The notes under the pieces: model-generated
Seen by the model: only the letters and a program-made list of their open reading frames with translations
Database searches by the model: none
Told to the model about the DNA's origin: nothing
Assembly (NCBI RefSeq): GCF_002995495.1
Contig: NZ_PVZV01000006.1
Coordinates: 248,001 to 312,000, forward strand
Direction of reading: 5' to 3'
From: Actinocorallia populi
Lineage (GTDB): Bacteria; Actinomycetota; Actinomycetes; Streptosporangiales; Streptosporangiaceae
DNA: 64,000 nt
Shown: positions 17,497-28,380 of the stretch, one piece after another
Layout of the letters: every line of letters starts with the position of its first letter
Numbering within the stretch: position 1 is the first letter of the stretch
Position numbers and translations under genes: made by a program

Positions 17497-19194
17497 ATGA
17501 GCGCTGAAACCGCCTCGACCGCACTTTCCCTGGTGTCCGGACCGCCGCTCGACTCCGAGCCCGGTCTCGGGACGCTCACACTGCCCGGCTTCCTGCGCGA
17601 GGTGACGGCGGCGTACGGCGAGCGCGAGGCGGTCGTGCTCCGCTCGCCGGAGGGCGTCACACGCTGGACGTACGCCGGGCTCTGGGAGCGCGCGGCCGAG
17701 GTGGCCCGCGCGCTGCGGGCCTGCGGCCTGGACAAGGGCGGCCGCGTGGGCGTCCTGATGACCAACCGCCCGGAGTGGCTCGCGGCGGTGTTCGGCACCT
17801 CGCTCGCCGGGGGAGTGGCCGTCACCCTCAGCACGTTCTCGACCGCGTCCGAACTCGACGATCTGCTCCGGATCTCCGGGGTCTCGACGCTGCTGTTCGA
17901 GCGGACCGTGCTGAAGACCGACTTCGCCGACGTGCTGACCGGGCTGGAGCCGGAGATCGCCGCGGCCGAGCCCGGCACGCTCCGGTCGGCGAGATATCCG
18001 TTCCTGCGCCGCCTCGCGGCGGTCGGGGACGCGCCGGCCGCCGCGGGGATCGAGGGATGGGCGGACTTCCTCGCCCGCGGCGGCCGGGTGCCGCCCGAGC
18101 TGGTCGAGGCGACGGCCGGGACGGTGAGTCCCAGCGACCCGGCCGTGCTCTTCTTCTCGTCGGGCTCGACCAGCAGGCCGAAGGGCGTCATCAGCGCGCA
18201 CCGCGGCGTGGCCGTCCAGATGTGGCGGTTCCGGCGCATGTTCGGGTTCGGCCCGCAGGACGGCGTGCGCTGCTGGACGGCCAACGGCTTCTTCTGGTCG
18301 GGCAACTTCGCCCAGGCGCTCGGCGCGACCCTGGCCGCCGGCGGCAGCCTCGTGCTGCAGCGGGTCTTCGCCGCCGGCGAGGCGCTCGAGCTCATGCAGG
18401 CCGAGCGGGTGAACTTCCCGGTCGCCTGGCCGCACCAGTCGGCGCAGCTGGCGGCCGCGCCCGGCTGGGAGGACGTGGACCTGAGCGCCCTGCGGTTCGT
18501 GGACGCCGCCAATCCGCTCGCGCGCCACCCCGCGGTGCGGACCGACTGGACGGAGCCGGGACGCGCCTACGGCAACACCGAGACCTTCACGATCACGACG
18601 TGCTTCCCGGCGTGCACCCCGCCCGAGACGCACGCGGGCAGCAGCGGCGAGCCGCTGCCGGGCGTGACGGTCAAGATCGTGGACTCGCTCACCGGCGCCG
18701 TCGTCCCGCGCGGCGAACACGGCGAGATCTGCGTCAAGGGCCCCACGCTCATGCTGGGCTACGCCGGCACGCCGCTCGACGAGACGCTCGACGCGGACGG
18801 GTTCTTCCCCACCGGCGACGGCGGCCGCCTCGACGACGCCGGCCGGCTCTTCTGGGAGGGCAGGCTCACCGACATCATCAAGACGGGCGGGGCGAACGTC
18901 TCGCCGCTGGAGGTGGACGAGGCGCTGTCGGCGCATCCCGGCGTCAAGGTCGCCAAGACCGTCGGGGTGCCGCACGAGACGCTCGGCGAGGCTGTCGTCG
19001 CCTGCGTGGTCCCGCACGACGGCGCGGCCCCCGGCACCGAGGAGCTCCGGGCGTTCGCGCGCGAACGGCTGGCGAGCTACAAGGTGCCGCGCCACGTGCT
19101 GTTCTTCGCCGAGGAGGACATCGCGCTGACCGGCAGCGCGAAGATCAAGTCCGGTGATCTGCGGGAGCTGGCCGCACGGCGGCTGGATCCCTGA
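17497..19194 (+). CDS. AMP-forming acyl-CoA synthetase
   Basis: 565 residues, the second adenylate-forming ligase of the region. The P-loop reads LFFSSGSTSRPKGVISAHRG, A5 is AYGNTETFTI, the hinge region is GRLTDIIKTGGANVSPLEV, and the catalytic lysine lies in GSAKIKSGDL at the C-terminus. It ends the plus-strand CoA-ester operon, and its last 50 bases overlap the end of the convergent HTH/Clp-N gene. The pathway therefore has two ligases and two CoA transferases, suggesting more than one acid enters it or that products are also activated. Confidence 0.9.
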   Translation: MSAETASTALSLVSGPPLDSEPGLGTLTLPGFLREVTAAYGEREAVVLRSPEGVTRWTYAGLWERAAEVARALRACGLDKGGRVGVLMTNRPEWLAAVFGTSLAGGVAVTLSTFSTASELDDLLRISGVSTLLFERTVLKTDFADVLTGLEPEIAAAEPGTLRSARYPFLRRLAAVGDAPAAAGIEGWADFLARGGRVPPELVEATAGTVSPSDPAVLFFSSGSTSRPKGVISAHRGVAVQMWRFRRMFGFGPQDGVRCWTANGFFWSGNFAQALGATLAAGGSLVLQRVFAAGEALELMQAERVNFPVAWPHQSAQLAAAPGWEDVDLSALRFVDAANPLARHPAVRTDWTEPGRAYGNTETFTITTCFPACTPPETHAGSSGEPLPGVTVKIVDSLTGAVVPRGEHGEICVKGPTLMLGYAGTPLDETLDADGFFPTGDGGRLDDAGRLFWEGRLTDIIKTGGANVSPLEVDEALSAHPGVKVAKTVGVPHETLGEAVVACVVPHDGAAPGTEELRAFARERLASYKVPRHVLFFAEEDIALTGSAKIKSGDLRELAARRLDP

Positions 19195-19876
19195 CCGGGG
19201 AGCCGCCGGCCGGGCGCTCCCCGGACGCCCCGGCCAGGGCGGTGGCGGCCGAGCCCCGGCCGAGCGAGGCGAGGCCCAGGAGGAGGTGCCTGCAGCAGAT
19301 CGGGCTCTCCTCCCGGGCCGCCAGCTCATGGGCGTTGACCAGGGCCTTGCGGGTGTAGGGGGTCCAGGCGATGCGCTCGACCGCCTGGGACGCGCCCATG
19401 ACCAGGGAGCCCCGCGCCCGCTCCCGGAGGGATTCCGCCGGTATCCCGAGCGACCCCAGGTGGCGGACCGCGCTGTTGTCCCCGGTGAGCAGCCCGTAGA
19501 GCACGTGCTCGGTGCCGATGAAGTTGTTGCGGTGCCGCAGGGCCGCCTCCCTCATGTGGGTGACCGCCGCGCAGACCTCCTCGGCGAACTCGTCGGGCCC
19601 GTACCTGCCGCGGGGCGTGCCGTAGCGCTGCTGGGCGGCCTGGCGGGTGATGCCCAGCACCTCCCCGATCTGGGCCCACGAGCAGCCCTGGAGGCGGCTG
19701 TGCTCGACGTAGCCGTCGACGAGTTCGTCGGCCAGCCCGCGGAGCTGGCCGGCCAGGGCGACGGCGGCGCGGAGCGGGGCGACGCGCTCCCGCCGGTCCG
19801 GCCCGGCCCCCCGGCCGGCCTCGCCGTGCGCGCGTTCGACGTCGGCGATGAGCGCGTCAAGATCAGGAATGGCCAT
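19145..19876 (-). CDS. HTH plus Clp N-terminal-domain regulator-like protein
   Basis: 243 residues with an unusual combination. At about residues 66-85 lies a compact helix-turn-helix (SWAQIGEVLGITRQAAQQRY). Residues 95-210 carry two Clp-R-type repeats (AVTHMREAALRHRNNFIGTEHVLYGLL and ALVNAHELAAREESPICCRHLLLGL), as in the N-domains of ClpA/ClpC, but no ATPase domain follows. DNA binding with a substrate- or phosphoarginine-sensing domain is the inference. It is divergent from the oxygenase operon, across a gap holding several GTCAAT/ATTGAC elements, so it is the best candidate regulator of that operon and of itself. The 3' end overlaps the convergent ligase gene by 50 bases. Confidence 0.75.
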   Translation of the reverse strand: MAIPDLDALIADVERAHGEAGRGAGPDRRERVAPLRAAVALAGQLRGLADELVDGYVEHSRLQGCSWAQIGEVLGITRQAAQQRYGTPRGRYGPDEFAEEVCAAVTHMREAALRHRNNFIGTEHVLYGLLTGDNSAVRHLGSLGIPAESLRERARGSLVMGASQAVERIAWTPYTRKALVNAHELAAREESPICCRHLLLGLASLGRGSAATALAGASGERPAGGSPVRDPAAVRPAPADHRT

Positions 19877-19878
19877 GT

Positions 19879-19979
19879 GTCAATTCTCGATTGACTTTTC
19901 GGAACTGTCAACGGCACCGGCCGGGCGGAAAAATGTCAATCGCACCTGACATATATGCGATCCGGGGTCGGGTATTGAC
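19879..19979. promoter_or_regulatory. Cluster of GTCAAT/ATTGAC elements in a divergent promoter
   Basis: Within 101 bases: GTCAAT (19879-19884), its inverse ATTGAC (19890-19895, giving a 6-5-6 palindrome just upstream of the HTH/Clp-N start), GTCAA (19907-19911), GTCAAT (19935-19940) and ATTGAC (19974-19979). TGTCA-N8-TGACA at 19934-19951 is a second dyad. One protein binding at several sites would control both the regulator gene and the oxygenase operon. Confidence 0.5.
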
Positions 19980-20006
19980 ATCGAATGACGTGAGTAGAAC
20001 TATTAT
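19975..20006 (+). promoter_or_regulatory. Possible promoter of the oxygenase operon
   Basis: TTGACA at 19975-19980 is a consensus -35 element; AT-rich sequence follows, with AACTAT at 19998-20003 (17-base spacer) or TATTAT at 20001-20006 (20-base spacer) as the -10. The -35 overlaps the last ATTGAC element, fitting repression. The first gene starts at 20080. Confidence 0.4.
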
Positions 20007-20079
20007 TCTTATATCTGAGAGCGGCGTTCTCGCTCGAGCACATTTTGCCCATGACGATTTCTGCTGGGAGCCCGTCATC

Positions 20080-21687
20080 ATGTTCTCGCACGGGGCGCGC
20101 TATGTCGGCGCCGCATCCACGACCCTGGTGGAGGGGTGGACCCTGGAAAGGCTCACCCCGCCCAGCCGGCTCTTCGGCGCGAACGGGCTGCGCACCGGCC
20201 CGGATGGTCGCGTCTACGTGGCGCAGGTGGCCGGCAGCCAGATCAGCGCGCTCGACGTCGACACCGGCGAACTGGAGACCGTCAGCGCCCAGGGCGCCGC
20301 CATCGTCGCGCCCGACGACCTGGCCTTCGACGCCCGGGGCGACCTCTACGCCACGGAGTACTACGACGGGCGGGTGAGCGTGCGCGGCGCCGACGGCACC
20401 ACGCGGGTGCTGCGCGACGACCTGCCGGGCGCGAACGGCATCACCTTCCATCAGGGGCGGCTCTTCGTCGACGAGTGCCGCATCGGCGGCCGCCTCCTGG
20501 AGCTCGACCCGGGCGGCGGAGCCCCCCGGGTGCTGGCGGAGGACCTGCCGATGCCCAACGCCCTGGAAATGGGGCCGGACGGCAGGCTGTACTACCCGGT
20601 GCTGGGCACCAACGACATCTGGCGGATCGACCCCGACGGCGGCGAGCCCGAGCGGGTGGCGGGGGACCTGGGTGTCCCGGACGCGGTGAAGTTCGACGCC
20701 GAGGGGTACATCGTCTCCACCCAGGTGGCCACCGGCGAGGTGCTGCGGATCGACCCCCGCAGCGGCGACCGCACCGTCCTGGCCACCCTGGCCCCCGGCC
20801 TGGACAACCTGACGTTCGTGGGCGACCGCCTGTTCGTCTCGGGCTTCACCGGGACGGTCACCGAGATCCTCGGCGGCGGCCGGACCCGGGAGGTGCTGCC
20901 GAGCGGGCTGACCTGGCCGCTGGACCTCACCACCGGCGCCGACGGCACCCTGTACGTCTCCGACGGCACGTACTTCTACTCCTTCACGCCCGGCGGCGGG
21001 CTGCGGACGCTGGGCATGCTCTTCAGCCCCGGCTGGCCCGGCTACATCCGCGGGGTGACCGCCGCGGGCGAGGGCGAGTTCGTCGTCACCACCTCCAACG
21101 GCCAGATCGCGCGGTGGCGGCCCGCGAGCGGCGAGCACGAGGTGCTGGCGGGCGGGACCGAGCCGCTCGACCAGCTCTACGGCGTGGCGATCGCGCCCGG
21201 AGGCGGTGTGGTGGCCGCCGAACTCGGCACCGGCCGCGTGCTGGCGGTGCAGGACGGCGCGGGAATGGCCCTGGCCTCCGGCCTGGACCGGCCGACGGGC
21301 GTGGCGTTCACCGCGGACGGCACCTGCCTGGTCGCCGAGTCCGGCGCCGGACGCGTCGTCTCGGTCGGCGGCTCCGGCGTCGACACCGTGGTGGACGGCC
21401 TGGAGACGCCCCAGGGCATCCTGGTCCGCGGCGGGCGGCTCCTGATCGTGGACGCCGGAGCCAAGTCCCTGATCGAGGTCGACCTCGAGACCAAGGCCCG
21501 TACCGTGATCGCCCGCGACCTGCCGGTGGGCGCCCCGCCCGGCGTGGACCTCGAACCCCTCAAGGGGCTGCCGCCGTTCACCGGCCCCCAGGGCCTCTTC
21601 GCGGGCATCGCCGCCGGGCCGGACGGCACGGTCTACGTCTCCGGCGACGCCGAGGGCAGCGTCCTGGCGTTCCGGAAAGCGGGGTGA
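20080..21687 (+). CDS. SMP-30/gluconolactonase-like beta-propeller protein, probable lactonase
   Basis: 535 residues, roughly twice a single SMP-30 domain. Repeats of the form GPDGRVYVAQ, DARGDLYATEYYDG, GADGTLYVSDGTYF and GPDGTVYVSGD recur through the protein, indicating two consecutive beta-propellers. SMP-30-type enzymes hydrolyse lactones with a bound divalent metal. There is no signal peptide, so it should be cytoplasmic. The ATG at 20080 has GGGAG upstream; the longer frame from 19891 covers promoter sequence and is rejected. As first gene of an operon that also encodes a Baeyer-Villiger monooxygenase, hydrolysis of its lactone product is inferred. Confidence 0.75.
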   Translation: MFSHGARYVGAASTTLVEGWTLERLTPPSRLFGANGLRTGPDGRVYVAQVAGSQISALDVDTGELETVSAQGAAIVAPDDLAFDARGDLYATEYYDGRVSVRGADGTTRVLRDDLPGANGITFHQGRLFVDECRIGGRLLELDPGGGAPRVLAEDLPMPNALEMGPDGRLYYPVLGTNDIWRIDPDGGEPERVAGDLGVPDAVKFDAEGYIVSTQVATGEVLRIDPRSGDRTVLATLAPGLDNLTFVGDRLFVSGFTGTVTEILGGGRTREVLPSGLTWPLDLTTGADGTLYVSDGTYFYSFTPGGGLRTLGMLFSPGWPGYIRGVTAAGEGEFVVTTSNGQIARWRPASGEHEVLAGGTEPLDQLYGVAIAPGGGVVAAELGTGRVLAVQDGAGMALASGLDRPTGVAFTADGTCLVAESGAGRVVSVGGSGVDTVVDGLETPQGILVRGGRLLIVDAGAKSLIEVDLETKARTVIARDLPVGAPPGVDLEPLKGLPPFTGPQGLFAGIAAGPDGTVYVSGDAEGSVLAFRKAG

Positions 21688-21695
21688 GCGGGGCC

Positions 21696-22544
21696 ATGGC
21701 ACAGGACCTCCTCGGCCTGGACGGCCGCGTCGTCATCGTCTCCGGCGCGGGCGGCGGCGGCATCGGCACCACGGTCACCGAGACGGTCGCCCGCGCCGGG
21801 GCGACCGTGATCGCGGTGAGCCGCTCCCAGGAGAACCTCGACACCCACATCGGGCCCCTGGTGAAGGAGGGCCTTCCGGTCGTGCCCGTCGCGGCCGACG
21901 CCGCCACCGACGAGGGCATCGCGACGGTGATGGAGCGGGCCGGGCGGACGGAGGGCGAGCTGTACGGGCTCGTCAACGTCGCAGGAGGCGCCGCGCCCTC
22001 GGACTGGAGGCCCTCGACGCGGGTGACCCGGGAGTCCTGGCGTGCCCTGTTCACCCAGAACCTCGAGACGATGTTCTTCATGAGCCAGGCGGTCGCCGCG
22101 GAGCTGAAGTCGCGCGGCCTCCCGGGGTCGATCGTCTCGATCTCCTCGATCAGCGGCATGAACACCGCTCCCTTCCACATCGGCTACGGCACCGCCAAGG
22201 CCGCGCTGGTGGCGGCGACCCGCACCATGGCCGTCGAACTGGCCCCCGACGAGATCCGGGTGAACGCCGTCGCACCCGGCGTGACCGCGACCCCGGCCTC
22301 GCGCACCTACGTCGAAGAGGACCCCGAACGGGACCGCCGCGCCATCGCCATGGGCAGGCGCGGCCGTCCGGAGGAGCAGGCGGGGGCGATCCTCTTCCTG
22401 CTGTCGGACCTGTCGTCCTACGTCACGGGCCAGACCCTCCTGGTGGACGGCGGCCTCAACCTCAAGTGGACGTGGCTGGCCGCCGACAACACCTCCCTCT
22501 TCCTGAAGGACGAGTCGTTCCGCGCCGAGATCACTCGCTTCTGA
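21696..22544 (+). CDS. Short-chain dehydrogenase/reductase
   Basis: 282 residues, classical SDR. The cofactor loop is GAGGGGIG near residue 17, NVAGG follows, the catalytic serine is in VSISSISG and the Tyr-Lys pair in YGTAK. The C-terminal GQTLLVDGGLNLKWTW is extended compared with most SDRs. It probably oxidises an alcohol to a ketone with NAD(P)+. A GTG at 21684 overlapping the preceding stop is an alternative start. It sits just before the Rieske oxygenase, matching a hydroxylation-then-oxidation order. Confidence 0.9.
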   Translation: MAQDLLGLDGRVVIVSGAGGGGIGTTVTETVARAGATVIAVSRSQENLDTHIGPLVKEGLPVVPVAADAATDEGIATVMERAGRTEGELYGLVNVAGGAAPSDWRPSTRVTRESWRALFTQNLETMFFMSQAVAAELKSRGLPGSIVSISSISGMNTAPFHIGYGTAKAALVAATRTMAVELAPDEIRVNAVAPGVTATPASRTYVEEDPERDRRAIAMGRRGRPEEQAGAILFLLSDLSSYVTGQTLLVDGGLNLKWTWLAADNTSLFLKDESFRAEITRF

Positions 22545-22562
22545 CCCCTTTCGGAGGAATCC

Positions 22563-23927
22563 ATGAGCGAAACCATCGAGACCCCCGCGGCCGAGGAGCT
22601 GTCGCGACCGCTCACGATCGGCGTGGAGGCGTACATCTCCGAGGAGTACGCCCGTGCCGAGCGGGACAGGCTGTGGCGCAAGGTGTGGCAGCAGGTCGGC
22701 CGCGTCGAGGAGATCCCCGAGGTCGGGGACTTCCTCACCTACGAGATCCTCGACGACTCCCTCATCATCGTGCGCACCGCGCCGGAGGAGATCCGCGCGT
22801 ACTACAACGTCTGCTCGCACCGGGGCCGCCGGCTCGTCGACACCCCGCCGGGCGCGCGGGACGGCCGGGGCAGCGGCAGGCAGTTCGTCTGCGGCTTCCA
22901 CGGCTGGCGCTACAACCTGGAAGGCCAGTGCACCCACGTGCCCGAGCGCGAGGACTGGCAGGGCCGCCTGTCCGACGAGAAGATCCGGCTCGGCGAGGTC
23001 AAGACCGCCACCTGGGGCGGCTGGATCTGGATCAACATGGATCCCGAGTGCGAGCCGCTGCTGGACTACCTGGGGCCCGCGGCCGTCCTGCTCGCCCCCT
23101 TCCAGCTCGAGAGGTTCCGCTACCGGTGGCGCCGCTGGCTGGTCTTCGACTGCAACTGGAAGGTCGCCCTGGAGGCGTTCAACGAGACCTACCACGTGCC
23201 CTACACCCACCCGGAGTTCATCCCCTTCGGCGCCTTCCTCGGCTGGTCCAGGGTCCAGGGCAGGCACAGCAACATCGGCTACGACGCCCCCAAGGGCCAG
23301 GAGGGCGACCAGGGCAAGCTGCGGATCGGCGGCGGCACCGACGCCCGCGTGTCGACGGCCGAGATGCAGAACTTCATCTGGGAGAACGCCAACACCAACA
23401 CCACCGAGACGCTGGTGGAGGTCGCCAACCGGCTGGTCCAGGAGCTGCCGGAGGGAACGCCTCCCACCGAGGTGGCGAGGTACTGGCTGGAGACGGCCCG
23501 CCGCGAGGACGCCGAGCGCGGGGTGGTCTGGCCGACCATAGACCCCGCGGCCGTCGCCGCCAGCGGCACCGCCTGGCAGATCTTCCCGAACTTCCAGATC
23601 GGGCACGGCCAGAACAACATGTTGTGCTACAGCGCCCGCCCCCACGGCTACGACCCCGGCAAGTGCGTCTTCGAGGTCGCCGTCTACCAGCTCTACCCGC
23701 AGGGCGAGGCGCCGGCGACCGAATGGCTCCACACGCCGCCGGACGACCCCGCCTGGCGCACGGTCCTGCCGCAGGACTTCTCCAACATGGCCGCGGTCCA
23801 GCAGGGCATGAAGACGCGCGGTTTCACCGGCACGAAGCCCAACCCCTACCGCGAGCGCGCCGTGGCGAACCTGCACCGCAACCTGGCCGAGTACATGGGC
23901 ACCGGCGAGCCGCGCGACCTGGGCTGA
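22563..23927 (+). CDS. Rieske non-heme iron oxygenase, alpha subunit
   Basis: 454 residues. The Rieske [2Fe-2S] ligands are C84-x-H86 and C110-x2-H113 (CSHRGRRL and CGFHGW). The mononuclear iron site is in NETYHVPYTH (H211 and H216, N207 before them). The enzyme would use O2 and electrons from a reductase/ferredoxin to hydroxylate or dealkylate an aromatic or alicyclic substrate. A strong GGAGGA site lies just ahead of the ATG. No beta subunit, ferredoxin or reductase gene is in this operon, so a homo-oligomeric oxygenase served by shared electron carriers is inferred. Confidence 0.93.
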   Translation: MSETIETPAAEELSRPLTIGVEAYISEEYARAERDRLWRKVWQQVGRVEEIPEVGDFLTYEILDDSLIIVRTAPEEIRAYYNVCSHRGRRLVDTPPGARDGRGSGRQFVCGFHGWRYNLEGQCTHVPEREDWQGRLSDEKIRLGEVKTATWGGWIWINMDPECEPLLDYLGPAAVLLAPFQLERFRYRWRRWLVFDCNWKVALEAFNETYHVPYTHPEFIPFGAFLGWSRVQGRHSNIGYDAPKGQEGDQGKLRIGGGTDARVSTAEMQNFIWENANTNTTETLVEVANRLVQELPEGTPPTEVARYWLETARREDAERGVVWPTIDPAAVAASGTAWQIFPNFQIGHGQNNMLCYSARPHGYDPGKCVFEVAVYQLYPQGEAPATEWLHTPPDDPAWRTVLPQDFSNMAAVQQGMKTRGFTGTKPNPYRERAVANLHRNLAEYMGTGEPRDLG

Positions 23928-23940
23928 GAGGACTCCCTTC

Positions 23941-25756
<1,816 letters not shown>

Positions 25757-25764
<8 letters not shown>

Positions 25765-26671
25765 ACTCAGATTCGACGACCGGGTGGCGGTGATCACCGG
25801 CGCGGGCCGGGGGCTGGGCCGCGCCTACGCCCTGCTGCTGGCCTCCCGGGGCGCCAAGGTGGTCGTCAACGACCCCGGCGGCAGCCTGACCGGCCAGGGC
25901 GGCGACGCCGGTCCCGCCGAGGAGGTGGTCCGGGAGGTCGCCGAGGCCGGGGGCGAGGCCGTCGCCTGCACCGCGTCCGTGGCGACCGCCGAGGGCGGCA
26001 AGGCGATCATCGACACGGCGCTCGAGCACTACGGCCGGATCGACGTCCTCATCCACAACGCCGGAATCGTGCGTTCGGCACCGCTGACGGAGATGACGTA
26101 CGAGGACTTCGACGCCGTCCTGGACGTGCACCTGCGGGGCGCCTTCCACGTCGTGCGGCCCGCGTTCCCGCTGATGAAGGAGGCGGGTTACGGCCGCGTC
26201 GTGCTCACCTCGTCGATCGGCGGCCTGTACGGCAACCACAACGTCGCCAACTACGGCACGGCCAAGGCGGGCATGATCGGCCTGTCCAACGTGGTCGCGC
26301 TCGAGGGCGCCGACGCGGACGTGAAGTGCAACATCATCGTCCCCGGCGCCGTGACGCGGATGGCCGAGGGCATCGACACCTCCGCCTACCCGCCCATGGA
26401 ACCGGAGCTGGTGGCCCCGGTCGCGGGCTGGCTCGCGCACGAGTCCTGCTCGATCACCGGGGAGATGCTGGTGTCGATCGCGGGCAGGGTCGCCCGCGCC
26501 TTCGTCGCCGAGACGCCGGGCGTGCACCGGCCGTCGTGGACGGTCGAGGAGGTCGGCGAGCACATCGGCGCCGTCCGCGACACCGGCGACCCCTGGATCC
26601 TGCCGGTCGTGCCCTCGGCCCACGTCGACCACATCCGCAACAGCTTCGCCATGGCCATGAAAGGGCAGTGA
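25757..26671 (+). CDS. Short-chain dehydrogenase/reductase (multifunctional-enzyme-like)
   Basis: 304 residues. The cofactor loop is GAGRGLGRAYA and the active site YGTAK; the ADP-binding region VVVNDPGGSL resembles 3-hydroxyacyl-CoA dehydrogenases of the peroxisomal multifunctional type. The start is read as TTG at 25757, overlapping the monooxygenase stop, with GGAGGG eight bases upstream; the next in-frame GTG would cut into the first beta strand. The long C-terminal part (VARAFVAETPGVHRPSWTVE) matches that subgroup. It probably oxidises a hydroxyacyl or alcohol intermediate. Confidence 0.85.
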
Positions 26672-26673
26672 GC

Positions 26674-28380
26674 ATGCCGGTCAAAGTCTACGAACGCATC
26701 CTCGACCTCTTCGCGGCCGAGGGCATCAACACGATCTTCGGCATCCCCGACCCGAACTTCGTGCACCTGTTCCACCTCGCTGAGGAACGCGGCTGGAGCG
26801 TGGTCGCCCCCCACCACGAGGCGTCGGCCGGCTTCATGGCGGAGGCCGTGTCGCGGATGACCGGCAGGCCCGCCGTGTGCGTCGGCACGCTGGGGCCCGG
26901 ACTGGCCAACCTGGCGCCCGCCATGATGTGCGCCCTGGTGGAGAACTCCCCGGTCGTCTTCCTGGGCGGGCAGCGCGCGCGCATCACCGAGCAGCGGGTC
27001 CGCCGCGGCCGTATCCAGTTCGTGCGGCAGTCCCCTCTGCTCGAGGCCTCGGTGAAGTACAGCGCCAGCATCGAGTACGCCGACCAGACCGACGAGGTCG
27101 TCCGCGAGGGCATCCGCAAGGCCGTGTCGGGAACGCCCGGACCGGTCTACATCGAGTACCCCTCCCACGTGATCCAGGAGGAGCTCGAGGTCCCGGCGGC
27201 GCTGCCGCCCGCCGCCTACCGCCTGGTCGGCCAGCAGGCGGGACCGGACATGGTCGCCAGGGCCGCGGAGGCCGTCCGCGCGGCGAAGCGGCCGATCCTC
27301 CTCGTCGGGCACGGCGTGCACACCGCCCGTGCGGGGGAGCCGGTCAGGGCGCTCGCCGACCTGATGGCCTGCCCGGTCATCCAGACCTCCGGCGGCACCT
27401 CCTACATCAAGGGCCTGGAGGACCGCACCTTCCCGTACGGCTTCTCGCCGTCGGCGATCGACGCGGTGGCCGGGTCGGACCTGTGCCTGGCCATCGGCAC
27501 CGAGCTCGGCGAGCCCGTCCACTACGGGCGCGGCCGCCACTGGGTCGCGGGCGAGGCGGGGCGCACCTGGATCCTCGTCGAGCAGGACCCCGAGGCGATC
27601 GGCGTGAACCGCCCGATCGACATCCCCCTGGTGGGCGACCTGCGGGCGGTCGTCCCGCAGCTCGTCGACGCGCTCGAGGACACCCCGCGCACGGCGTCCC
27701 CGGAGCTCGCCGCGTGGATCGAGCAGGACGCGGCACGGCTGGCGGAACTGGCGGAGACGGCGCCGTCGGGCCGGTCCCCGGTGCATCCCGCCCGCCTGAT
27801 CGTCGAGGCGACCAGGGCCTTCCCCGCGGACGGGATCATGGTGCGCGACGGCGGCGCCACGACCATCTTCGGCTGGACCTACTCCCAGGCCAAGCCGCAC
27901 GACGTGATGTGGAACCAGAACTTCGGCCACCTCGGGACCGGGCTCCCCTACGCCGTCGGAGCCTCGGTGGCCGAAGGCCGCAGACGTCCCCTCATGCTCA
28001 TCACCGGGGACTCCTCCTTCCAGTTCCACATCGCGGAGCTGGAGACGGCGGCGCGCCTGAACCTGCCGCTCGTGTGCGTCGTGGCCGTCGACTACGCCTG
28101 GGGCCTGGAAGTCGGTGTCTACAAGCGGACCTTCGGCCAGGGCTCGCTGGAGACGGGCACCCACTGGAGCACCGAGACGCGCCTCGACAAGGTCGCCGAG
28201 GGCTTCGGCTGCCACGGCGAGTACGTGGAGCGCGAGGAGGACATCGGCCCCGCGATCAAACGCGCCTACGCCAGCGGCAGGCCGGGCGTCGTCCACGTGG
28301 CCGTCGACCCGAAGGCCAACTCGGAGGAGATGCCGAGCTACGACGAGTTCCGTACCTGGTACGCGGAAGGGACGCAGTGA
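26674..28380 (+). CDS. Thiamine-diphosphate-dependent lyase/decarboxylase
   Basis: 568 residues of the acetolactate synthase/benzoylformate decarboxylase/2-hydroxyacyl-CoA lyase superfamily. The ylide-forming glutamate is E49 in HHEASAGFM; the pyrophosphate-binding motif in the C-terminal domain begins ITGDSSFQFHIAELE. Three domains are complete. Acetolactate synthase itself is unlikely because there is no small subunit and the gene lies in a catabolic operon. Followed directly by an aldehyde dehydrogenase, it most likely releases an aldehyde, either by decarboxylating a 2-oxo acid or by splitting a 2-hydroxyacyl-CoA. Confidence 0.82.
   Translation: MPVKVYERILDLFAAEGINTIFGIPDPNFVHLFHLAEERGWSVVAPHHEASAGFMAEAVSRMTGRPAVCVGTLGPGLANLAPAMMCALVENSPVVFLGGQRARITEQRVRRGRIQFVRQSPLLEASVKYSASIEYADQTDEVVREGIRKAVSGTPGPVYIEYPSHVIQEELEVPAALPPAAYRLVGQQAGPDMVARAAEAVRAAKRPILLVGHGVHTARAGEPVRALADLMACPVIQTSGGTSYIKGLEDRTFPYGFSPSAIDAVAGSDLCLAIGTELGEPVHYGRGRHWVAGEAGRTWILVEQDPEAIGVNRPIDIPLVGDLRAVVPQLVDALEDTPRTASPELAAWIEQDAARLAELAETAPSGRSPVHPARLIVEATRAFPADGIMVRDGGATTIFGWTYSQAKPHDVMWNQNFGHLGTGLPYAVGASVAEGRRRPLMLITGDSSFQFHIAELETAARLNLPLVCVVAVDYAWGLEVGVYKRTFGQGSLETGTHWSTETRLDKVAEGFGCHGEYVEREEDIGPAIKRAYASGRPGVVHVAVDPKANSEEMPSYDEFRTWYAEGTQ

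Noticed and set aside
26674-28380. Acetolactate synthase (ilvB)
   Set aside because: No regulatory subunit and no ilv genes nearby; the next gene is an aldehyde dehydrogenase in a catabolic operon.
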